This document shows positions 56,915-64,000 of a stretch of DNA of 64,000 nucleotides, in pieces. How positions within the stretch are numbered: the first letter of the stretch is position 1; each line of letters opens with the position of its first letter. A program made the position numbers and the translations under genes. The notes under the pieces were generated by a model. It ran no database searches and was not told where the DNA came from. It saw nothing but the letters and a program-made list of their open reading frames with translations. Origin of the DNA: Micromussa lordhowensis (lineage: Eukaryota > Cnidaria > Anthozoa > Scleractinia > Lobophylliidae); NCBI GenBank assembly GCA_964020085.1, contig OZ026597.1, positions 14,749,515-14,813,514 on the forward strand, given 5' to 3'.

Positions 56915-56997
56915 GGTGGTCACGTGACCAGCCGCAACCAGGGTCTTTCTCCCAACGACAAAGGGAGGCAGAGGAGAGAGAGCCTGGGAACGAGGTT
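56915..56997. repeat. 83-bp perfect inverted repeat, right copy
   Basis: Exact inverse of 55642-55724 with 1.19 kb between them. The intervening segment contains the SINE and no transposase. CTGGGAACGAGGTT also occurs at 45018-45031, so this end sequence belongs to a dispersed family. Confidence 0.9.
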
Positions 56998-57109
56998 GAA
57001 TTCCAGACTACAGGCGCGTCTCATAGAGGAAAATTGGCCATTGGCTAGATGTAATTTAAGCTTTCTAAGCTTACTATCAAAATAAACTGCCACACATGCG
57101 GGCGATATC

Positions 57110-57480
57110 AATATAGCACTGGGTAGCGTTTCATTTTCATATGAACGGTTTTAAACGAAGACTCGTTTTCAAACATAGGCACGAGGTAACTCGGAAATAG
57201 CCTATTGCGTAGACTTGCGTTGGGTGGCCAAACGGAATCATAAGTACACGGAAGTCGCAAGAGACTCATTTCTAGGCTACGTATTTCATTGGCTAATAGG
57301 CTGCTATAACAACGAATGGACGTCACTCCACTTGCATCGAAATGGGTTGGGTGGCCAAACGGTGAAAAACTAGCACCGACTTGCGTGCAAAATTGATCTC
57401 GACCAAACTGAGGGCAAGTCAACGTAAGTGCACGCAAGGCCTGGCGAAACAGAGTCGCAAGTAGATCCAAGTTTTCAACT
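57110..57480. repeat. Repeat with GGTTGGGTGGCCAAACGG words
   Basis: GTTGGGTGGCCAAACGG occurs at about 57218 and 57347, with AAGTCGCAAGAG and AGTCGCAAGTAG nearby. Looks like a short element upstream of the TPR-CHAT pseudogene; boundaries not defined. Confidence 0.4.
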
Positions 57481-57648
57481 TGTGTCCATGTGCGAGTCTG
57501 TTTGGTCAGGGCTTTATGTATATGTTGTATTTTGGTTCAAGGGAAAAGATACATAAAGTACTACGTCAAACGCAAGTCTCGTTTCCGTTATCTAAATTCT
57601 TCTCTATCTGCTTATGACAGGTGCAGATGTCTCTGACATGAACAATAC

Positions 57649-60600
57649 TTGATCATCCTTAACAACAAAGCTGTCATAAAGGAAGACGTAAGGAAGAATA
57701 AAGGAAGACTATATTCTATAATGTTCCCGGCGTACTGCCTAATTAATGATTACTCAAGTGCAATTAATTACGACAACAAACTTCTCGTCACACTGCAGGA
57801 AAGTGGCGAAAGAACTATAGAAAGTAAGCTCAGCTTGAAACTAGCTACATTGTATTATTCGCATAGTCACTATGTGGAGGCAAAAGAACTCTGCGAGAGA
57901 GCACTAGCAATCAGTACTGAACTTGGCGACAGACACTTAGAAGCTTCATCTTACGGTAACCTTGGAGCAAGGTTCAAAGCTTTAGGTGAATATGTTAAAG
58001 CCAAAGGGTGTACCGAGAATGCATTAAGGATCAGAATGGAAATTGGAGACAGAGATGGACAAGCTTCATTTTATGGAAATCTAGGGTTTATGTTGGGATC
58101 TGTTGGTGAATATTCCAAGGCTAAGCAATATCTTGACAAAGCTCTTGCGATCCGGAAAGAATTTGGAGACATAGACGGGCTAGGTACAGTTTACGGATAT
58201 TTAGGAACCCTATCACTGTGTCTTGGCGAATTTTTCGAGGCCAACGAATATCTTGAGAAAGCGCTCGAGATAAAAAGGCAAATTGGTGATCCTCTGGGCG
58301 AGGCGGTAACTTACCGAGACTAGGAGATATGGTTCAATCTCTTGGTGAATACCGCAAGGGCAAGGAATACTTTTACAGAGCACTTGCCATGACAAATGAA
58401 TTAGGTGACAGAAATGGAGAAGCCTCGTGTTACATAAAGCTAGGAAGGTTAGTTTTCTCTTTTGCTGACTTTGACAAAGCTAAAGAATACTCTGAGAACG
58501 CTCTCGAGATCGCTAGAGAAATTGGCGACAAAAGGGGAGAAGCGTCATGTTATGAAAATCTAGGAAGTGTTTATAGTTCTTTTGGTGGATTTCAGAAGGC
58601 TAAGGCATATCAAGAGAAATGACTTGCACTCAGAAAAGCAATGGGCGACCGTGCTGGAGTAGCAACAGTCTACCAAAACCTAGGTACTGTGTTGAAATCA
58701 CCTAGCGAATATGCCAAGGCAAAAGAGTACCTTGAAAACGCACTTGCCATCAAGAAAGAAATTGGTGACAGAAATGGTGAAGCGTCATGTTACGGAATCC
58801 TTGGAGCTTTGCTATTACCTCTGGGGGAGCATGTGAAAGCTAAACGATATCTTGAGAAAGGACTCGAGATGAAAAAAGAACTTGGTGAAAGAAGCGGGGA
58901 AGCTCTATGTTGTGGAAACCTAGCAAACGTGTTCGGCTTCCTCGGCGAATATTCTAAGGCTAAGGAATATCTCGAGAAAGCACTAAGCATCAGAAAGGAA
59001 ACTGGTGATAAAAATGGCGAAGCTACAGATTACGGAAACTTAGGAAATGTGTTTCAATCTCTAGGTGAATATGACAAGGCTAATGAATATCACGAGAAAG
59101 CATTTGGGATCAGGAAAGAAATTGGGGACCGAGGAGGAAAAGCAACAAGTTACGGAAACCAAGGACTGATCTCTCTACATTTTGGCGATTATCAGAAGGC
59201 CAAGGAATATCACGAGAAAGCACTTACAATCAGAAAAGCGATCGGTGACAGGCAAAGAGAATCAATAGATTACGGAAACCTCGCAAATGTCTTTCAGTCT
59301 CGCGGTCAATACGTCAAGGCTAAAGATTATCTCGAAAAAGCAATAGAAATCCAGAAAGAAATCGGGTATAAACATGGTCAAGCAACATCTTACTTGAACC
59401 TAGGAACTGTGTCTTCTTCTCTTGGGGATTATGACAAAGCAAAAGAATATTTTGAAAGAGCGCTTGTCATAATGAAGGACATCGGAGACAAAAGTGGAGA
59501 AGCTTCATGTTATGGAAATCTAGGGATCGTGTCAAGATCCGATGGTAAATACATAGCTAACGAATACCACGAAAAAGCACTCGAGCTCACAAAAGAAATT
59601 GGTCGCCGAAAAGCAGAAGCGGCATGCTATGGGAACCTTGGGACTTTGTTTTGTGATATTGGTGATTTTGACAAAGCTAGAGAACATCACGAGAAAGCAC
59701 TTGTGATCGCGAAAGAAATTTCCGACAGCGAAGGAGTAGCAGTGGGTTACGGAAACTTGGGAGATGTGTTTATATCTCTTGGAGAACATTGCAAGGCTAG
59801 TGAATATCTTGAGAAAGCAGTTGCAATAAGCACAAAGATTGGAAGTGTCGAGAAACAATCCGTCTTTCTTAGCAGGCTTGCATGGCTGAACTATTTGGAA
59901 GGAAAGATCGAGGAAGCGTTTCCATATTTTCTCTCTAGTATTGACAAGTGCGAGAAATTGTGGGGTTTTCTAGAAGCCAACGATCAATTTAAGATCAATT
60001 TTCCAGAAGACCATGTTTTTCCCTACTGGTGTCTAAGTGAAATGCTTTGTGTTTCTGGAAATCATTACGAGGGTCTCTGTGTCGCAGAGCTTGGAAGAGC
60101 CAGAGCTATCGCAGATTTAATGTCAGCTCAGTACTCTGTGGGGAATCAAATCTCAGCGGATCCTCAATCTTGGGCTGGTCTGGACAAGATTGTGAAGAAG
60201 GAACGTAACTGCACATGTCTTTACATTTCTTATTCTTCTCGAGACATAATGTTGTGGGTTATAAAAGGAAGAGGCTTCAGTTATTTTAGAGCAATTGATG
60301 CAAATGAAAGCGCGGTTCAACGCGGACTGGTTAGAAATTTGGAAGACTTTTTTGCTGATAGTTTTAGACGGTTTGGTGTTCTGGCAACGGAACTTTGCGA
60401 AGATCGTTCTTTAGACGATACCGACGCGAAACCAGTCTCATCCCAAGATAAAAACCAAGCATCTTTACGATTACTAGAAGAGGAGGAGGATGAAGAAGAA
60501 CACAAAGACCATGTAAAACCAAGCCTCTCTTTGTGTTATAAAATGATATTCGAACCTGTAGGCTGACTGAACCTGAGATCATCATTGTATCTGATCGCTC

Positions 60601-61365
60601 CTTGTACAAAGTTCCATTCGCAGCCTTACCAGATAAGAGAGGGAAACATTTGTCCGAGACTCACAGGTTCCGCATCGTTCCTTCTTTGACGACTCTCGAG
60701 CTCATTCAAGACAGTCCTGCAGACTATCACAGTCGGACTGGTGCACTGATAGTGGGAGATCCCGATTTTGGTTTGGTGCGATACAAAGGAAAGAAAAAGA
60801 ACATGTCTAGATTGCACTGTGCAGGGAATGAAGCAGCTATGATTGGACGACTGCTGGGTGTCCAACCTTTGTTAGGACAGCAAGCAACTAAGCAGGCGGT
60901 ACTTGAGAGGATCAATTCCGTGATGCTGAAAGGGGAGAAATTGCGCTTTCTCCTCTTCGCCCTACTAGCAGAACTCCTAAAGAAGAATACTTGTTAACAA
61001 TGTCTGACATTTCAAAAGTTCAATTGCGAGCCAAACTGGTAGTCCTGAGTTGCTGCCACAGTGGAAGAGGACAGATAAGGGTCGAAGGCGTTGTTGGCAT
61101 CGCTCGAGCGTTCTTAGGATCCGGTGCACGCTCAGTGTTGGTTGCACTATGGGCCATAGAAGACATCGCGACAGAGCAGTTCATGAACTGTTTCTATGAT
61201 CACCTTGTTCGTGGTGAAAGTGCCAGTGAATCTCTTCACCAGGCCATGAAGTGGATGAGAAGTAACGACTACTCTGACGTGAGGCAGTGGGCGCTTTTCA
61301 TGCTCATCGGAGATAACGTGAAATTTGATTTTGGAAAAACAACTACAGAAAATTTTGAAAATTAA
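57649..61365 (+). pseudogene. TPR-CHAT paralogue, inactivated
   Basis: The same architecture as 48932-51967 but with about 17 TPR repeats. It is broken by: loss of an in-frame start (stops precede 57649), a frameshift near 58320, an in-frame TGA at 58621-58623, a frameshift near 60560 at the start of the CHAT domain, and a 28-bp deletion near 60930. The deletion corresponds to the segment with HFAAHGD in the intact gene, so the putative catalytic histidine is gone. It falls between two GTGA repeats. The Cys motif VVLSCCHSG remains (about 61036). The 641-codon middle frame (58641-60566) is still open, so decay is recent. AATAAA lies at 61402-61407. An alternative is a sequencing or assembly error at some of these positions, but four independent lesions make that unlikely. 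Confidence 0.88.
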
Positions 61366-61555
61366 AACCTTTGAATCTGTTACCCTATCAGTGATCATTG
61401 CAATAAACCTGGATTAACACAGCTGCTATTTAAATATGTTTTAGATGCTTAGCAAAGATCTGACAAATAGACTTGTACAACAAAGGACCTGGAGGGATGT
61501 CAATTGACAGAGACGCGAAAAACTCCAGCGCAAGAGTTTGTTACTGCTTTTTGTT

Positions 61556-61561
61556 TTTATT
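61556..61561 (-). terminator. GTF2H2 polyadenylation signal
   Basis: AATAAA on the minus strand, about 35 bp beyond the GTF2H2 stop codon. Confidence 0.6.
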
Positions 61562-61596
61562 GTTACAGTGATGTTACATTGCAAACAAGTAAAGCC

Positions 61597-63721
61597 CTAG
61601 CCCTCCCCCTGTGGGGAGGCTGTACATCCGGGACAGCTGTGTAGTGAGTCGTGAATCAAGATGTCGCAGTCCATACAGAACAAATGTCCACATTGAGGAC
61701 ATGTATACGCCTGCAATAAAACACGAAATTAAAACCTCTTCAACATCAACATTAAAGGTGTCTCCATACAGTTTCTTCTGCATCATACCAAGCAATTTGC
61801 ATCAGCTTTTTGCCAGTCTCGCTTTTATCGCATAGATATGAAAATTATACCATTTTTTTGCAATACATTGAAGTTTGACTCAATTTATTTTTAGGGCAAT
61901 CAATATTTCCATGGAACAATAACCATAACATTGAAAATGAGTAACACATGAATTTTGTGCTAACCAGATGCGGCCTAATGTTTGATTTCGAGTAAATCGC
62001 AAAATATTTTGCATCACATCTGGTTTGCCAAAATTCTTGTTTTGTCGATTTTGAATTGGTTTGTTTATAGTGTCCATGGCATCATTGATTACCCTAAAAA
62101 ATACATTATGCCAATTTTAAATCTATTATGAATAACTGTTGTAATTATTATGTTGTTCAGATCAACAGAAACCCGTGCAATGGTCCAGAAAAAGCTGAAT
62201 CGATAACCGCTCAAAAAAATATTGCATGTAATGATGTAAGGAAAGTAGGGAAGCTAACAAACAAATAAATAAAGGAGACACCCTTACCACTTGCTCTGTG
62301 TGTTCTCTTTGACAGGAGAAACAATTACTCTGTCTGTAAAGATGACAAGAAAAGAGAGACAAAGAAAACGAAATGAAGAACATTTTGAACAGCAAGCATG
62401 ATCATTTTCGAACAATGAAGACGAAAAGTGTAGAAAAAGCAATACACGATAAAGAGTGGTGGTTTTAGACGAAGAGTAGATTACTGTACTCTGTAGTGGT
62501 AGTTGGACGACAGACGAGGCATTGAGGTCACGATGATTGTTCTGGAATTAGATCATTTAGCTCATGTAACTTCACCCACTCGACGCCAAGAATGCTGGAA
62601 AATATTTATCAGTACTTTCTGTTGAATTAAACGTGGGGTTGCAGAATACATCCATACCCAACCCCCAAAGGCAGGTTAACGGAAGTTTCAAAGGGAGGGG
62701 GGTCCAAAATTTTAACAATACATCAAACACGAAAGACCGCGTTTGACTACATTTCCAAACACCGAGAAGAAAGATGAAATACGACGCGTAGTAGAGTATT
62801 TTTGACGAACTTCGAGGTGCTTATAAATGTAGTCAAACACTGTCTGAGTGTTTGATGTAATATAACAAGCGAAACTTAAACTAAGGAGAAAACGAAGATA
62901 CAAAATCATGATTTCCTTTGTTTAAACATGATGAATTATTAATGAGTTTGAGAAGTGTGAAGCTAAACCGGAATTCTCACAGGGGTGGGGTGAGGGTTGA
63001 AACAAAAAAATCCTTCCGTGGGAGGGGTAAGGATATTTTCTGAAACAACAAAATGAACGTTCTTATTAGCGAAAGAATCTAATGTGTTTTGAAGTATCTC
63101 CGACCAAGTATTTCCTTAAAGACCTGGTCAAAGAAAGAATATTGCTGTAGGAATCAGACTGAGTCATATTTCAGAGTTCAGGTTGAATTTCTATGTTTTC
63201 CCAATAGGTTATATTGAAAAATACAAATTTAAAGGTAGAAATGTGTTTTAAAAGGAAGCTTACACCAAATCAACCCTATTGGTAAGTTCAGTTCCAGTTC
63301 ACCGTTGAGAACGATCAGGACGGGATCTACGCACAGTTTCTAATGATAAACAACCGAAACCAAACGTTCTTGCAGATTCTATCTGACTGCGAGACAAGTG
63401 TGCAAGGGTGCAAGCGTCAGTCTAATTCGTGTTTTGTCGGCGCAAATTTACTTTAGGTACGTTTCAAGAAAGTCTCCGAAATTTTTGTCCGAAATTTGCC
63501 CCAAATGAGATAAAAAGTGTCCGAAAATAAATGTCCGAAAGTCTTTTTGGAAGCAATGTATACATGTAAGGTACCAAACAAGTAATGTTATGATTCTATA
63601 AGTATTTACCTTATTCTGAGTTCATCCTCGATAGTTGATAAATCTGTTTCTGTGAACTGTGGCAGCGGGAAGAGATGCTGATACGAACGAGCCAAATGCG
63701 GAGCTGACACTAATGTTAAAC
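61597..63721 (-). CDS. GTF2H2: General transcription factor IIH subunit 2 (p44), last three exons
   Basis: Exons on the minus strand are 63610-63721, 62288-62333 and 61597-61710, all with canonical AG/GT borders and matching phases (2 then 0). They encode GLTLVSAPHLARSYQHLFPL and 18 more residues, QSNCFSCQREHTEQV, and AYTCPQCGHLFCMDCD, then ILIHDSLHSCPGC, then the stop. This is the C-terminal cysteine-rich zinc-binding domain of TFIIH p44 (SSL1/GTF2H2), which works with the XPD helicase in transcription initiation and nucleotide excision repair. All expected Cys pairs (CFSC, CPQC, CMDC, CPGC) are present. The upstream exons lie beyond the window edge. It is convergent with the TPR-CHAT pseudogene, 231 bp between stop codons. 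Confidence 0.95.
61800..62287. other. GTF2H2 last intron
   Basis: The intron runs 61711-62287. No repeat or other exon stands out. Confidence 0.6.
62719..62859. mobile_element. TA-flanked MITE in a GTF2H2 intron
   Basis: CATCAAACACGAAAGACC..GTTTGACTAC at the left pairs with GTAGTCAAACACTGTC..GTGTTTGATG at the right, about 30 bp each. TA lies directly outside both ends (62719-62720, 62858-62859). It is inside the 1.28-kb intron before the second-last exon. Confidence 0.8.
62860..63609. other. GTF2H2 intron, right part
   Basis: GTCCGAAA words repeat near 63475-63545. Nothing else is recognised apart from the MITE at 62719. Confidence 0.5.
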
Positions 63722-64000
63722 CTGCAAACACAGCGCTGATATTGTAGTATTGAATGGACAACTCAGGAACACACGTGAAACATATGCTCTTTTAAACCTT
63801 TTTTCCAAGTTTTTTTTGGTCACATTTAACATACTGGCTGAACCTACAACTGTAGGAGTAACTTATTTACCTGATTTATCTTGTGAAATTGTGCTTGACA
63901 CTGATTTAGGCAAACATTAATTTTCACAGCACTCGAAGCCCAGTTAAACGTCTCTTAAGTGCTTTAATTGCAGTTCCTCCGATGACGTCACAACCAGATC

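Overview
This window looks like nuclear DNA of a cnidarian, most likely an anthozoan such as a stony coral. This is an inference from three things: AT-rich, intron-containing animal sequence; TPR-CHAT genes of the kind expanded in corals; and a dense mix of animal mobile elements (CR1/L2-like LINE, Penelope with GIY-YIG, Ty3/gypsy-like, Merlin, Tigger/pogo-like, hAT-like, TTAA-flanked foldbacks, tRNA-derived SINEs). No bacterial-style gene packing, CRISPR array or rRNA is visible. The species cannot be named from the sequence alone.

Layout. 1-31 kb is gene-poor repeat territory: palindromic and foldback elements (911-1505, 8679-9164, 13373-13946, 15233-15619, 30146-30605), a LINE 3' end with nested insertions (6088-7330), a tRNA-derived SINE (8225-8396), short-period tandem repeats (10.7-11.3 kb), a decayed Ty3/gypsy-like pol (21369-24610) and a GGA microsatellite (29578-29866). 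31-38 kb holds the most unusual unit. A spliced plus-strand gene encodes a parvovirus-NS1-like superfamily 3 (SF3) helicase with a C-terminal nuclear localisation signal and PCNA-binding (PIP) motif. Tail-to-tail with it, a minus-strand gene encodes a zinc finger - tyrosine recombinase - SANT/Myb protein. Immediately upstream of the recombinase lies an array of eight units at about 63 bp period, carrying GGAACA-nnn-TGTTCC palindromes. I read this as one mobile element, a helicase-bearing Crypton-like transposon that may replicate as a circle.

38-48 kb is again repeat-rich: a Merlin transposase remnant, a second copy of the 8.7-kb element at 41844-42296, a pogo-like element, a Penelope-like RT/GIY-YIG fragment with hammerhead-like motifs nearby, and a small hAT-like element. 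48.9-52.0 kb carries an intact 1011-residue TPR-CHAT protein gene, with a putative caspase-like His/Cys dyad. 57.6-61.4 kb carries a paralogue broken by two frameshifts, an in-frame stop and a 28-bp deletion that removes the putative catalytic histidine. Convergent with it, 61.6-63.7 kb on the minus strand holds the last three exons of GTF2H2 (TFIIH p44), the clearest conserved host gene here.

Functionally, the window combines one housekeeping transcription/repair gene end, a local duplicate pair of putative innate-immunity TPR-CHAT genes (one dead, with CHAT-encoding DNA much more alike than the TPR DNA), and an apparently intact two-gene mobile element. Most other sequence is decayed mobile DNA. 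All calls were made by reading; no database search was run.
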